Below are positions 19,920 through 32,150 of a stretch of DNA of 64,000 bases, piece by piece (position 1 is the stretch's first letter; each line of letters begins with the position of its first letter). Below the pieces are notes generated by a model. The model saw only the letters and a program-made list of their open reading frames with translations. It did not search any database and was not told the origin of the DNA. This stretch comes from Trissonchulus latispiculum. Its lineage: Eukaryota > Nematoda > Enoplea > Enoplida > Ironidae. The stretch lies in assembly GCA_030248195.1 (NCBI GenBank), contig JASAND010026242.1:1-64000 (forward strand), in the 5' to 3' direction. The position numbers were made by a program, and so were the translations under genes.

Positions 19920-21066
19920 TTAGTTTTCCTCCAGAGATGTGTTCAAATTCTGGGTCTTTTCAAAAACTTTCGTTACTGATTCGAAATCGCGCACCGTAAA
20001 ATTTGTATTATCTGCATAGGCTGTAACTTTATTTTCTCTTCCCAGAACTGGAATTCCTCGCACCGAGCCACTTCTGCGAATGTGATTTAAGAAAGTTTCA
20101 ATGCATAGAACGTACAAAAGGGTAGACAAGGTGCATTCTTGCCTGATGCCTTTTTCTAATTTGAATGGCAGAGACATGTAACCGTTAACTAGTAATGCAC
20201 GTTGAACAAGACCCGTTTTCTAGATTGCGCCAGTCCAACGTTTTATTTTAGGACCAAATCTTTGAAGCACCATTTTGAGAAAATCTCACTCAACTAAGTC
20301 AATGGCCGACATTTGGTCCACTGAAAGGAAAATACAAGGCTTTTGTTTTTGCCTTGCATAGTCTAAAGTTCCTAGTAAGCTTAAAGTTCTATCTCCGCTG
20401 TCTCTGCCATTCGCAGCGCAAGTTTGATCCTGTTTTATCAAAAATGGCATTGCAATTGAAATTCGATTCGTTAAAACTTTTGCAAAAATTTTGTAATCCA
20501 TGTTTAACATACTGAGAGGACGCCAGTTTTTCCTATCTGCTTTATCACCTTTACCCTTATACAAAGGAGAAATGACACCCATGTTCACGTCTGATGGCAA
20601 GGTCCCAGTTTGCAATATAGGATAAAAACCTTAGCTAACCATAGTGCTAAAAGCTCTATACAAGAAATATAAATTCAATAGAAAGCCCGTCTTTTCCGGG
20701 AACTTTCGTAAATCAAACTGCTTAATTGCCTTTTCTACTTCAAGTCCGTAAATCATCTGGAATACTAGCGTATGTTCTTTCCAAAAAAGAATTTGTCTTC
20801 GCTGGATCAATTCCAGAACTGCGGAATAAAGTTTCATATTGAGTTCCCATTTCTGCTATAATTTCAGGATTTCCAAAAACTTCCTTTCCTGATTCTATTT
20901 TTAGAGAGTAAATGTAACGTTTTTCACCTTCTTTCTTTTCTAACTTTTTTGCTTTCGAGATGGAAATGGTAACCAAAAGTTTCTCTGATTTGTGGGCTCG
21001 CGCTAAAGTTTGTTCAATTTCTTCCGATTCGAGGCTTCTCAATTTAGCCTTCAAAATCTTTTGCAT
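19920..21066 (-). pseudogene. LINE reverse transcriptase remnant
   Basis: Split over several frames. The upstream part (21066-20631) is the helical linker with the NPEIIAEMGTQYETLF segment. The middle (20615-20286) holds GVISPLYKGKGDKADRKNWR, AKVLTNRIS and the IFLSVDQ core in place of the usual LDxxKAFD. The distal part (20177-19920) holds GIRQECTLS and AYADNTNF. These are the standard order of non-LTR RT motifs 1-5. The frame breaks and the altered catalytic motifs show it is inactive. Confidence 0.8.
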
Positions 21067-22150
21067 CCAAGCGTCGTTTCGGGCTTGTGCTTCTTTGAGC
21101 TGATTTTCAATACTTTGCTTTTGACTGCGCTTTCTTTGAGCGATTATTCTGCTATGACATTTACATAAATTCCTCGCATCGGATTTGAATCAATATGTAT
21201 GTTCCAATACGACGGCCCACGAGGTTGAAATAATAAATTGTCGACAAATTTTACAGTCATTATATTGTGATCAGAAAAACTTACAGGTTTATAGGTAACA
21301 GAGATAAAGCCCCCCAGGTACCTCTCTTGCGACATAAATGCGATTTAATCGACTTCTGCAGTTTTTATTACACATTTGCAACTAAATTCTCTTTTTTCCG
21401 GATACTTCTCTCTGAAAATGCCTAAAAATTTATACTGATTCTCCAAACTTTTGAATTCGTCTTTACCCCTCTTTGCAGAGAATAATTTACTTTGAGCAAC
21501 AGCAGGAGCATCTCTGTCAAGCTGTACATCCGAAACAAAATTAAAGTCACCTCCCAATAACAATGCTCGTCGTCAGAAACCTTAGCGTTTAAAACATCCA
21601 ACAGTGATTTGAAAAACTGCGGTCTTTTATCAGATGTGGCAAGTGCGTAAATGTTGATAAGAAACGCTGTTCTCTCCCATATTTTGGCTTTTACAATCAA
21701 ACTTCTCCCACCCTTTTCGTAGATCAGGTCAAAAGACCCCGCAAGACTCCCGATTGATCAAAATACATACTCCTCCACCCCTGTTAGCATTAAAAGATGA
21801 ATGGAATGTGTTAAACTTAGGGCTCATAACTTTTTCGAAACGGTGGTCTGAGTGCATGAAATTTGTTTCTTGGATGTACCCAACATCCGCTTTTTTTCGA
21901 ATTAATAAAAAGCTGATCGACTTTTTTCGAGTATCCCTTCAAACCATTTGCATTGATGCTAACAAGGATGAGTGGAGCCATAACAGCTAACATAAGCGCC
22001 ACAGTTCCTTCATTTGGAACGTTTGTCTGCCCTCCACTGGGAGTTCTCGGACGCTTCGGGTTCTTCGCTTCGAATCGGATGTAGTCTTCGTCCTCCTTCT
22101 GGAATTCCGGCACCGCTGCATCTTTGTCCGTTGCATCGTCAGCAAATCAC

Positions 22151-22760
22151 CTAGAATTTCTTGCCTCTCCAGTTCTGGTGGCTGAAAATCTGGGAATCTG
22201 TATAGGCAATCCCTGCTCCCCAAAATTCGTCATTTGGGTTTCCCTCCACCAATCTATGGTCATTAGTGGTCAGAAGTTCAAGCCGGGCAAGTGGGTTTTG
22301 ATTAAACTTGGCCGATATGCCTTGCCACATCTCCTCGTTTTTCCCACTGCGCCTCCACTCATTTATCCTTTCCGGTTTCTCCTCCGCCTTCCCACCCAAG
22401 GATTTGCCACCTTTGGGAAGCGGGCTGTCCAAAATCTTGGAAGCCGTTCGCTCGTCGCCCATGAATTCGGCCTTGGTCCAGAAATAGAAATGCTCTGTTG
22501 AGAGATATTTGACTCCGTCCAAAGTAATGGGCGCAATATGATGGCTGCTGTAGGGAAACTTATGGGTGAGAATGGGAATCATTTTCTCCTTATGGGTGTC
22601 CCCATAGATTGCCCATTTAGAATTCATCAGGGCTGAACAATTCACCTGTTTTCTATGCAGGAGCAATGACTGGTCCACATCCTGGGTCCCATTATTTACC
22701 GGTTTGATCTCCTCCGCTGGAATTTCTCGTTCCTCTGCCTCATGACCGCCGATAAAACGT
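22151..22760 (-). pseudogene. NADAR domain within the LINE ORF1 region
   Basis: A long open stretch (ATG-free above 22678, continuous from about 22790) reads KWAIYGDTHKEKMIPI, FPYSSHHIAPITLDGVKYLS, TEHFYFWTKAEFMGDERTA, KILDSPLPKGGKSLGG, MWQGISAKFNQNPLAR, LLTTNDHRLVEG and FWGAGIAYTD. This is the complete NADAR (YbiA/DUF1768) order: the hydrophobic dG..ylS.EH start, M..gi..KF.qn and WGaGi. NADAR proteins are N-glycosidases acting on ADP-ribose or riboflavin-pathway intermediates. A TGA lies upstream in the same frame near 22795. The domain sits between the zinc-knuckle remnant and the endonuclease in the same orientation, so it belongs to the element and not to a host gene. Confidence 0.8.
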
Positions 22761-24125
22761 CCATGATTTCCATTGAGAGGGTCCTCCTTACAGAATCAGA
22801 TTCGGGAAACTAGTTTGATCCCAACTGTTTTCCACCTTCCTCCCACATTGGACTCCGGTTTGACAATGGCTTCCGGGTTTTCACAATCCCTTCGGAGGTG
22901 TCCTCCCCGAAACAGCAAAGGTACCATTTTCCCCAATTCGGATGCCAAATTTGTACACGCTGAGGGGTGCCCGTACCTTCCGGGGGGGCATTACTTGATC
23001 CCTTCCTGTTCTTATTACCATCACCTATCTTCCACCATCTCCGATAGGGGTCCTCCTTCCAGTTGCCGTCTTATAATAGGTCCACCTGCCGGGTCCAGCC
23101 ACCCCTAATCCCAGGTCACAGAGACAGCGGATGTCGTGCGCCTTGGTATCCGTGATGGGAATATGGTAAAGATAGACGGCTCGCATCTGTAATCGCCTCC
23201 GCTCTTCTTCCCGAGGAATTTCAATCGGCGCCAAAATTTGACCCATTTTGATGTCAGAATCGACCACTCTGTCCCTCAGTTGTTTGATGTGAAAATCAAC
23301 TTCAAGTGAAATATCCCAGCCCTTCTCACATATTGAGGAAGGCAGCCTTCCTCGTTGACCTCCATTAAGAGTTCGACCAGTTGTGCAACTGACTTTTCAG
23401 AATATTCGTTCGGAATACTCAAATTTTGTAATTGTACTGTTTTCTCTAATAGTTCCATTTTCAGGTTTTCATTTTGATCCGTTTTTGTCCTTAATTGGCC
23501 ATCATCGCTGTTGTTTTCGTCGCCCATGTTGGCAGCCCAATCCGGCAGTTTCAGGATTATTGTTGTCTCCCTAAATCTAAGGAGACTCAGACCAAAGAAA
23601 CAGGAGATGTTGTAAACCAAATCTGGGTCACAACAAAGAGGAGAGTAGTTTAAAAGTAAACTAATTTGCAGTGTGAAAGCTTCCAAATCTGTATGCCGAA
23701 TTTGAGCAAAGTTAGCTATAGGTTAGCAAAAGAGGAAAACGGTACCATTCTATTATCCTCTCACTTCCACCAGTCCGCCGTCTAAATTCCAAATTGCTTG
23801 ACTCACTTTTGCAAAGATATAATACAGAACTCCTTTATTTGATTCTCAAAATGCATTATATTCGAGAAAGATTACTAACATCGCCCAGAGAGGTGAAAGC
23901 TCCAGTTACGCATCGATTTATGCAACACGCGAAGCACTAGTGAAAAAACTGAGAACAGGTTTACTCAACAGACAGAGCGCAATTGACTGATTCAATGATA
24001 ATAAAAACTGCTAGACTCAATAACTATACTGTATATTCGCTTGACGGTTTCAGACTTAACACATGACAATGACAACACGCATGCCTATACATGCCAGGCA
24101 TATCAATCGTCGTCCTTTCTGTGCT

Positions 24126-25361
24126 TCATGTTTTATTATCAGTTGGGGCTATATCTGCTGTCCATATAAATGCTTTCGAAGCTAACGTGCCGATATTAAA
24201 AATGCAGAAAAATATGACATGAAGAACTGTAAGAACAGATGCACCAGTGAAAAGTGACAAAGATCCACCAATGCTGCTGAACAGCTTAGGTACTGTATAG
24301 AGATCATTCTCCTCCAAGCTAAAGTATATTCTGTTTCGCTCAGACAGTCGCAACATTACCATACTTCCGTTTTCCTCACCACTCTCTTCGGCTTGGGGTT
24401 CGCCATATAAATAGTAAGTGCTGGTACTGAACAGAAATTTTTCACACAGTGGAGTGCAGCTTCCAACACAGCGGTCAAAAATTTGAGAGCATGTTGGTAT
24501 GTTGACAGGATTAACTTGATCACAGTTACAAATTGACTGTACAGATTGGTTAATATTCATCAGAAACTTGTAACACCCATTTTGGCAGAATGATCGGTTA
24601 TTATCGCAAACATCATCGCACAACAGGTAGTTGGGAGAACGGTAGTGCCTACACGGCGCTGCTGGTCGATCAAGAGTTTTCAGTTCAGACATCTCAATTT
24701 CAACAATGACTCTCCAGAAATTTGGATTTAAATTAATTGGAATTGGAAACATATCCTCGAAGCTGCGACCTAACACCAAATCAATGTGTGTTAAATTATA
24801 ATCGTGGCTCTGAAGAATTTTAATGAAAAAGCTGCCCCGCCGCTCGTCTTTGGTCATATTTCCGGAGTAATTTTCGTATCTTTCACTTTGGAATATGTAA
24901 CAAATTCCGGATGGAGAGTAATCATAGCTAATGTTCTTAACTTCGTTTTCACGCATTTTGATAACTGCTGAAGCTGGTTGCACCAATGAGTCTAAAATCA
25001 TTTTTAATTGTCCATCATCAATATATTCGTTTGTGCAATTAAACTTCGGATGGAATAAACTGACTAGTGCATCTACTTCGCCTTCAGACAAATTGGCTGC
25101 CTCAGCTGCTTTACTTGAATACCACATTTGAGAACAGAGCATAACATCTGGGAATTGATGCAAAAATTTCGTTTTTCGCTTGAATATAGTTGGATTTTGA
25201 GTGTACTCAAAGAAAGTATCTGATAGCTGGACGAAAAAGAGGCCAAACGATGCAATGATGCAAATTGCCCAGAAACATTTGAAATACCACTGCTTAATTT
25301 TTACGAGCTCACGCACCCCATGAAAAGTTGTAGTCAATCCAAATTCTTTCAATGCCTCCAT
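24126..25361 (-). CDS. DEG/ENaC-family sodium channel subunit 1, intronless, 411 aa
   Basis: A single exon from ATG 25361 to TAA. It has a short N terminus with the family His14-Gly15 gating motif (TTTFHGV), TM1 at about 27-46, a cysteine-rich extracellular loop (for example CRHYRSPNYLLCDDVC, CNCDQVNP, CVGSCTPLC) with many N-glycosylation sites, and TM2 at about 361-391 with SIGGSLSLFTGASVLTVL. GAS is the selectivity-filter motif. The glutamate that usually follows TM2 (S/T-x-x-E) is replaced (TVLHV). These channels form trimers and pass Na+ in neurons or epithelia; the ligand is unknown. At 411 aa it is short for the family. The absence of introns contrasts with the neighbouring genes. It is a paralogue of the gene at 32624-33826. 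Confidence 0.9.
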   Translation of the reverse strand: MEALKEFGLTTTFHGVRELVKIKQWYFKCFWAICIIASFGLFFVQLSDTFFEYTQNPTIFKRKTKFLHQFPDVMLCSQMWYSSKAAEAANLSEGEVDALVSLFHPKFNCTNEYIDDGQLKMILDSLVQPASAVIKMRENEVKNISYDYSPSGICYIFQSERYENYSGNMTKDERRGSFFIKILQSHDYNLTHIDLVLGRSFEDMFPIPINLNPNFWRVIVEIEMSELKTLDRPAAPCRHYRSPNYLLCDDVCDNNRSFCQNGCYKFLMNINQSVQSICNCDQVNPVNIPTCSQIFDRCVGSCTPLCEKFLFSTSTYYLYGEPQAEESGEENGSMVMLRLSERNRIYFSLEENDLYTVPKLFSSIGGSLSLFTGASVLTVLHVIFFCIFNIGTLASKAFIWTADIAPTDNKT

Positions 25362-27186
25362 GGGTCATGGAACAGGAGATAACATCAGCAGGCTCTCTTT
25401 GAATGTAAGCTTTCAGCTTGTGGTAGACATATCGTCGGAACTGACATCGGCATCAAAATGAAATGAAAGGAGCGTTGCAAGTATACTGACGATCAAGTTT
25501 TCTTTGACAGTAATTTTCCAAATGGACCGGTTTAAAGAGTTGAATGTGGACGGTTCCTAGACTTTTGTTCTATCATTGTGAAAATCCATCATAGTGAAAA
25601 GCTTTGTCTTGAACTATAGACTCGTCAGTTGGAATAAACAATGAAAGTACAGCGCTAAGAGTACACTGTTCCAATCAGAATCTTCTTAAAGTCTGACCAA
25701 AAAATGTAGGGAGTGAAATTGTTTTGTTTATACTGAATTAGCGGTACGCTTTTGCTGCAGCAATGTATATATTTTCTGAACCGCCATAACTTTCTTTTAG
25801 TTGAAAAAGAAATTTGAAAAAATTTAAATTCATCAAAAGAAGCCGATTTTTTAAGTTTTGAAAGATCGGTAGATGCCAGCAACTAGCCGTTTGGTGGAAA
25901 ATTAGCCCATGTCCCAAACATATTGTATCCCGCATATAAGCTAATTTCGTCAACAATTGCGATAGTTATTCAATTTTTACGATTTTCAGAATCCTTTAAC
26001 GTTTGCCGCTTTCCCAAATTTTACTGGTTATTACTAGCGACTTACTCAATTGAAAAAATTTTAGTTATTGTATTAACTGTGCTCTAGGGCTAACTGTAGT
26101 GTAAAACACTTCACCAACCATAGCCTGAGAATTCGCTTGTTACTATATACGTGTTGAGGATACTGGAACTACATAGTGTGGAAAAATTTCAACTATTTCT
26201 GTTGTTTTCATTTCAAAATTATTCAAAAGTAATGTCAACTTCATTAATGGTTAACCTAAAACTTGAAGTTCGTGTAAAGACATTGGCCGGACTTAGCTAA
26301 TAGTACACTTTATTAAAAGTTGTGCACTCAACGTTAGCTGGAAGTGAACTATTGTCGGAGTAGGTCGGGTTTTGTCTTTCAATTATTTTATACTTCATTT
26401 CGCTTTGGATGATTGATAGTTAGAATAAAATTTCTGCATACCCGAACTGGAAGTGAAATTTCACTGACCGTTGTGGAAGCCAGTTTGGGTACCTTGTGTG
26501 GAAGCGATGTTTCCCAAAGAACTTTTGAAAGCAATTTTTAGCGATCTGTAACCGTTTTTCATCGAAAAGCAGCGAGTTTTTTAGCATTTTAACAAAAACA
26601 ACGTTTTCGGAATTTTTAAAGAATAATTTTATGTGAAATATTCCAAGCCGGGACTTTCGGAAATTTTAGTCGCTAAATCTATTTCTGCTGAAAATTTACT
26701 TACCCCTTGTGGCCAATTGTCGTACCCTTGTTAACAGCATCGCTGATGGGGGGAATCTTGGAATCTTGTTCTGGTGCATTCGAATAGGTTGTTTTGATTT
26801 ATGTGCAGTGTTTTGCACACTTTTTTGTAATTTTTTGAATAAACTAGTTCATATTCTATTTGGTAGTCGGTTAGGGTAATTTGACGACAGGACTTCAACA
26901 TGCACATACTCGACGGGCCTTGCAATCTTCTAGTCCAGTTTAAATTAATTGTTTGTTTTGAAATTTTTACAATAGTTAAAGATCCGTTGATAGCGAAATG
27001 TGCTAGGTTCAAGTTATATTCTGCACTCCTGACATCTCTTTTTTTAATTCTATCAATAAAATAGTCTGCTGTAGAATATTCGAACGACTTCTCAAACCGT
27101 TTATGGTTAATCATGTCTAAGTATTATTAAATGACTTCTTGTCGACGTGGTTTTATGCATAAAGATCTATCCTTACCCTACTGCTT
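25362..27186. other. Intergenic, no supported gene
   Basis: AT-rich upstream flank of the first DEG/ENaC gene. A 127-codon minus-strand frame at 26731-27114 (lysine-rich, with NHKRFEKSF) matches nothing I know and lies just outside the RT fragment that starts near 27187. Confidence 0.4.
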
Positions 27187-27245
27187 GTACACACCATTGC
27201 GTCAATGCTTGGGATAAGGGTGATTCCGTTGATGTTGTTTATATT

Positions 27246-29258
27246 TGTCGTTGTCAAATAGCAAAACGTGTCAGTTCGTGAACTGAACAACCATTTTTGT
27301 CAGATTGCAATCTACATGTCAGACAGCAGAACTCGGTTAAACTAGAAGAGTTACCCCTATTTGACATGTCAGATCGTGAACTGACCAACCCAAACGAGCA
27401 GATTCCAATCTGCCAAATTTGACTTGACTGAAAAAACCTAGTTGTACTTTCCGCTAAATCTGTTTTCTAGGTTTTATTTATGTGCTAGATAAATTATTTC
27501 ATCTGCTAGATAATTAATAAAATTATTATTAAAGTTAGATAATAAATCTAATTTTTCAACTATGCAATGATTTATGCTGGTGTTGCGATCGCGAAGATGA
27601 AATAGCACAAGAAAGACAAGGAGCTTTCATTTGTCAACAAGTTGAAGCTAAGAAGGCTCTTGCGCAAAGCCAAAAGAACATTCCCGCGCTTAAAATCGGG
27701 GACTCCGTACTTGTTCCCGTACATCCGGTGGACCGAGGTCCCTTGGACAACTGAAACATCGTGGGGATAATCCTAGAGGAAAGAAACAACGTATTCCTCA
27801 TTGGCACTCCTCATGATGTTATAAAGAACTGGTTCTCGGCAGCAGATTTGGATGTCGGTGGCGCTGAAAGTTTTTCACTCCAAAATATTAATCGAGATAA
27901 ACTTATTTCAATTCAAGAAGCTGTTGCCACAGAATCTGTTGCCGAGGGCCAGGGATATACACGGTGCAATTGCCGACAGTCACAGAAGCATTGCAAAACC
28001 AATATTTGCAAGTGTAAGAAGGCTGGTCTTAACTGCACAAGTCACTGTCATGGTTCCTCTATTTGTGCCAACAAGTGAAGACGTTCTGTCAGTAAAAATG
28101 AAGATGACAATATATTATATAAATCATTACACAAAACTAAAGACTTTATCGAATTTATTTGATAAGTAAGAAAACCTAAAAATAGGCTTGGTTGAAGCAG
28201 AATTAAAATTTGCGTTTTACAAAAATTTCATATAGCATGCTTTGAAAATACTTTCAAATACTTTCAAACTTTCAATAGTTGAACAAGCAGAAGTTGTGTG
28301 CAAAAGGGTTGCTGGTAGGTGTGGAGTTGAACTTTTTAAACGTAGTGTGCCGGCTACGCAGAAAAGGATAAGTTCGTGGTGGTGGTTGATAAGTGGTTGT
28401 TGATGTTCGTGAATCATGAGTATTCTGGGCTGTGTTGTATAGTCTGAAGATGTACGTTCTGAGAGTAGGGTGCTGTTAGTTTATATTAAGGAATGGTTTA
28501 TGCTAATTGATTCGTTTATTTCCATTTTCTGAAAGTTTGGCAGCAGCTATACAGTTATGACTGTATTCATTCGCAATATTTTATGTGTTCAATTTAAGCA
28601 ATGAGTTAAATTTAGGCGATATCGATAGTGTTTTTTCTTTATTATTTCCAGCATATATAGTAATAACAATAACAGAATCGAAATATTCGACTGTATAACA
28701 AAGGTAGGTAGTACTCTGAAGAAACAATAGAGCTACATGATTTCAATAATTTTCTTATCCTTTACAATAGCCTCGCATTTCATTGGTAGTAGATTGACCA
28801 GGAAATCTTCCAGAGTTTCAGAGTCAATACTGGAGGGTAGAGAATCCATTCCCAGCAGCTTAAGGAAAGATGGAAGGAAAATGGTATATTCAACGTTGGA
28901 TCCGTTGACGTCAGCTTCAACATACGCTGAGGCGTAGCCGGAAAAAATTAGATTAATTATCTAACTTTAATGATAATTTTATAAATTATTAACAGATGAA
29001 GTAATTTATCTAACACATAAATAAAAAGTAGAAAACAAATTTAGCGGAAAGTAGAACTAGATTTTACAATCTGACAAAGTCAAATTTGGCAGATTGCAAT
29101 CTGACATGTTTGGGTTGGTCAGTTCACAATCTGACATGCGAAATAGGCGTAACTCTGCTAGTTTAAGAGAGTTCTGCTATCTGACATGTCAGATTGCAAT
29201 CTGACAAAAATGTTTGGTCAGTTGACGAACTGACACGTTTTGCTATTTGACGACTACA
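27246..29258 (+). mobile_element. Ginger-like DNA transposon, internally deleted
   Basis: The long terminal inverted repeats (about 300 bp) begin TGTCGTTGTCAAATAGC and TGTAGTCGTCAAATAGC, so the element has TGT...ACA ends. They are flanked by the 4-bp duplication TATT (27242-27245 and 29259-29262). Each repeat carries many short CTGACAT/ATGTCAG and TCAGATTGCAATCTGA palindromes. The inside keeps only the C-terminal part of an integrase-type transposase. Its insertion splits an RT gene, and deleting it restores the RT frame. Confidence 0.85.
27587..28078 (+). pseudogene. Integrase-type transposase C terminus (KRBA2/Ginger-like)
   Basis: The frame reads DEIAQERQGAF, then PALKIGDSVLVPVHPVDRGP, a TGA at 27752-27754 where a coding residue is expected, then NIVGIILEERNNVFLIGT, IKNWFSAADLD and a terminal cysteine cluster CNCRQSQKHCKTNICKCKKA...CTSHCHGSSICANK. 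KIGDSV...VP...DRG is the C-terminal domain found in Ginger-type integrases and in the KRBA2-like proteins derived from them, and the Cys-rich tail is typical of that group. The catalytic DDE core is missing. It lies inside the terminal repeats of 27246-29258. Confidence 0.75.
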
Positions 29259-30360
29259 TATTGATCTTATGCGAGCATTTGATAAGGTGTCTCACGTTAA
29301 ACTCTTATGAAGTTGGAGGCTAATAAAAATCGAGGTAAAATTTTGAGATGGATCAAGGCATTTCTTACAAGGAGGATACGGAGGGTCAAGTTTGGTTCAC
29401 CAAGGTCCTCCTGGAAGGAAGTAATTAACGGTGTGCCGCAAGGCTCTGTTTTGGGTCCACTGTTGCTTATAGTGTACATTAATGATTTTGCTGATAATCT
29501 TTCATTGAAGCTATTCTTTTGCAACTATTTGAAACATTGTAAATTCTGCATGGGATGGGGATACACTACTGTTAGATTTAGATTCTGTTGACAATTGGAC
29601 TGCTATTATGCAAGTAAATTTTTAGGTGTCAGGGTGTCCTGTTTTGCACATTGGTAACCGAAATGTGAAAAAATATCTTTCGTTTTAGAAACCATAGATA
29701 CAGCAAATTTTGTTCGTTATTTGTCAATTGGAAATTGAAGCGATTTCAGATTGTCACGGCATATTTGTGAACTGAAGTCAAAATCTAGTCAAAGGGTTGG
29801 CATTGATTTTCGAAGTTTGAAGAGTAGGAATACAAAATTGATGGTTAATTATTCAGTGTCAACGTGTGACTCATTTTGGAGTATTGTACTCCAACTTTGT
29901 CTCCTTGTTTGCTGAAAGATATTGACGCCATTGAAATGTACATAGAACTTTCACAAAAGGTCTTCGTGGACTGGAACAATTAACGTATAAACAATGTCTT
30001 GTAAAGTGTGGTTTACTGTATTTGCATTTTTGAAAAATCGTACTGAAAGTTAATATTTATAGAATTGCAAATGTTTGGAATAACTTACTAGAAAACTTGA
30101 TTTCTTGGGTTTCAAATTTTTTCTTTAGGCACTAATTAAGGGTTTGAATCTCAGCTTTAAAAGTTTATTCGTAGGCATGCACTCAGTTCAAAATTATGAG
30201 ATCTCTAGAAAGTAAACATGCACGTATGTAAAAGTACGCATTCGTGCAATCTTTTTCTTAATTATTGCTAACAAGACAAGCCACCGCGACTACAGCCTGT
30301 CCCGGTTCTATCAGTCTTCTTAACTCACAAACCCGGGTTAATGGATTACGTACCCCCAAT

Positions 30361-31593
30361 ATAATACATAAGAGTATGATATTGCTGTCACACTCTATGT
30401 ATTATAAGCGCGACACGTCCTCTGCACGCTAACGGCTTACCCCACCCCCGCAGATTGGACCCCAGTGACCCTTCCCCTCTAAAATTGGTACCTAGTTGAA
30501 ATGGGAGTACGTTCACTTGCTCTGTGTTAAAGCTCGAAAACACAAGCACTACGTACGCGAATTTTGTGTCTGCTTCGAGCTTTAGAACAGAAGCATAGCG
30601 CACAAATTTCTTTGAAGTGAAGGGTCCAATTTCCGGAGGGGGGGGGTAAGCCGTTAGCGAGCAGAGGATGTGTCGCGCTTATAATAAGTAGAGTATCAGC
30701 TGATTGCACCAAATAAGAATAAGACTAGAATAGGCTTATTCTTATTTTATTCCGGAATAAAATCGGAATAGCAAGAATTCCATTGCATCAAATAAAAATA
30801 AAATCAGAATAAGAATAAGAATAGGATTAGATTAAGGGCATTGCACCAAACTTATTTCGGAATAGAATGCGAATAAGTCCCTTATTTATTCTTATTCCTA
30901 TGCTTCCTCAAGAGCAGTTTAAGCCCACGTTTTAAGATTTTTTTGATTTCTGAATTTTTGATCTATATATTTTCTTAACTTGCGACATCAGGAACTGTCT
31001 TTCCGTATGACTTATTCATGCTAGGCAAAGCAAATTCTTCGTATTTGCATTTTAAAATATTAATTGTTGATTCAAATTGAATTAGCCCGTATTTTCCTAA
31101 GCACAATCAAGGTAAACTGACAAAATTCTTGACTATTTCTGTTTACGTACATTTTTATGCCTAGTCTTCTTTTGCAGAAATGTAACCACAACCCATTGCC
31201 GAGACCATTACCCAGCGCCTTATTATTACAATGTACATTTTTAAATTTCAGTTCTTCGCTTGCTCAACTTAAAATTATAGTCAGAACATGACTAACATCA
31301 GAAATAAGAATAAAATTCAGAATAACGTGACCAAAACGTACTATAATCTGATTGGTTGAGTATGGCGTTTGGTATCGTATGATTGGTTAAAAGAAAATGA
31401 AAACAGGTATACCTATTCTTATTTTATTCTGAGAATAAAATAGTATTAGCTCAGCTAATCCTATTCTTGTTTGGTGCAACAGAAAATCAGGACAAAATGA
31501 GAATAGCTATTCCGGAATAACGTTATTCTCAGAATAGCTAGCCCTATTTGGTGCAATCGACCGAATGACTGTTGTCATACTCTTATATATTAT
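30361..31593. mobile_element. Nested foldback elements
   Basis: The outer arms, ATACATAAGAGTATGATATT and TCATACTCTTATATATTAT, are inverted. Inside is a palindrome at 30400-30685 (ATTATAAGCGCGACAC... with CTAACGGCTTACCCC). A separate insert at 30702-31558 has ends GATTGCACCAAATA and TATTTGGTGCAATC, filled with GAATAAG/CTTATTC palindromes. No protein is encoded. Confidence 0.6.
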
Positions 31594-31599
31594 GTTCTC

Positions 31600-32150
31600 T
31601 TGCTAACCCGAACCCCATCTTATCACAACCAAAACTTGGCTTAACCCGGGTATATATCGTGGTTAACAGGCTATTTTGGGATTAGTGCCAAACTCGATCC
31701 TGTCATTTAACTCGGGTTTAAAAATCGGGATTAAAACGGGGTTAAGCAGGCCAAAACTTAACCCTCCTCACTTAGCAGGGTTAAGTATTTAATCCGGGTT
31801 AGCGTCAGCAATTTTCTACAGGCAAACACGAGCAAACACTTTAAGCAGCCTGCCACTGAAAATGGGTTACCCCCATTTCGCACACTTGATGTAGCCTTTT
31901 TTGAAAACGGGTTAACCCCGTTTTGCGCAATTCCAGCTGCCTAAAGCTTGAAAATGGGTTAACTCCGTTTAAACCCAGGTTAGCGTAACACAGCCCCAAA
32001 ATTGCTTGATTGGACTGGGCTGACTCCGAAGTTAACCCAGCCCTCAAATTTTGGGGTTAACCCCAAAATGAAGCCTAACCTGGGTTAAGCTTAACTTGGC
32101 AAATCACGTGTTGTACAGACTTACTAACCCCACGTGATTGCTCGGGATCC
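31600..32150. repeat. AACCCGGGTTAA-rich repeat block
   Basis: Dense copies of GGGTTAA/TTAACCC, for example TTAACCCGGGT, AACTCGGGTTTAA and CCTGGGTTAAGC, in both orientations. This suggests another foldback-type element. Clear ends were not located. Confidence 0.4.

Larger units (their letters stand above)
17368..23700 (-). mobile_element. Degenerate LINE (APE endonuclease and RT type) with NADAR in ORF1
   Basis: In minus-strand order: ORF1 from ATG 23527 (acidic, coiled-coil-like), a degenerate zinc knuckle near 22885-22910 (GGHLRRDC), the NADAR region (22151-22760), an APE-type endonuclease (about 22115-21150, with SINANGLKG and, in another frame, YIQETNF), reverse transcriptase (about 21066-19920, with PLYKGKGDK, NWRPLSMLN, CIFLSVDQ, KGIRQECTLS and YADNTNF) and a long C-terminal region to 17368 (WVYIWGSMKT, LQAQWAIRYTR). 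Many stops and frameshifts, including one at an A7 run near 21895, show it is dead. The usual RT YADD box reads YADN. Two elements are inserted in the tail (17760-18466 and 19089-19700). Family placement is uncertain. Confidence 0.85.
27187..30010 (+). pseudogene. Non-LTR reverse transcriptase fragment split by a DNA transposon
   Basis: Reading across the insert, the frame gives HHCVNAWDKGDSVDVVYI before it and DLMRAFDKVSHVKLL after it, the RT motif usually written as xDFxKAFDxVPH. A one-base shift near 29306 then gives GKILRWIKAFLTRRIRRVKF, GVPQGSVLGPLLLIVYINDF and, further on, VLHIGNRNVKKYL and FTKGLRGLEQLTYKQCL. The order is that of CR1/Jockey-like elements. The catalytic FADD region is lost after 29530. 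Stops and frameshifts show it is dead. Confidence 0.75.

Noticed and set aside
26731..27114. 127-codon minus-strand frame
   Set aside because: No recognised domain; AT-rich flank of an RT fragment, so coding status cannot be supported.
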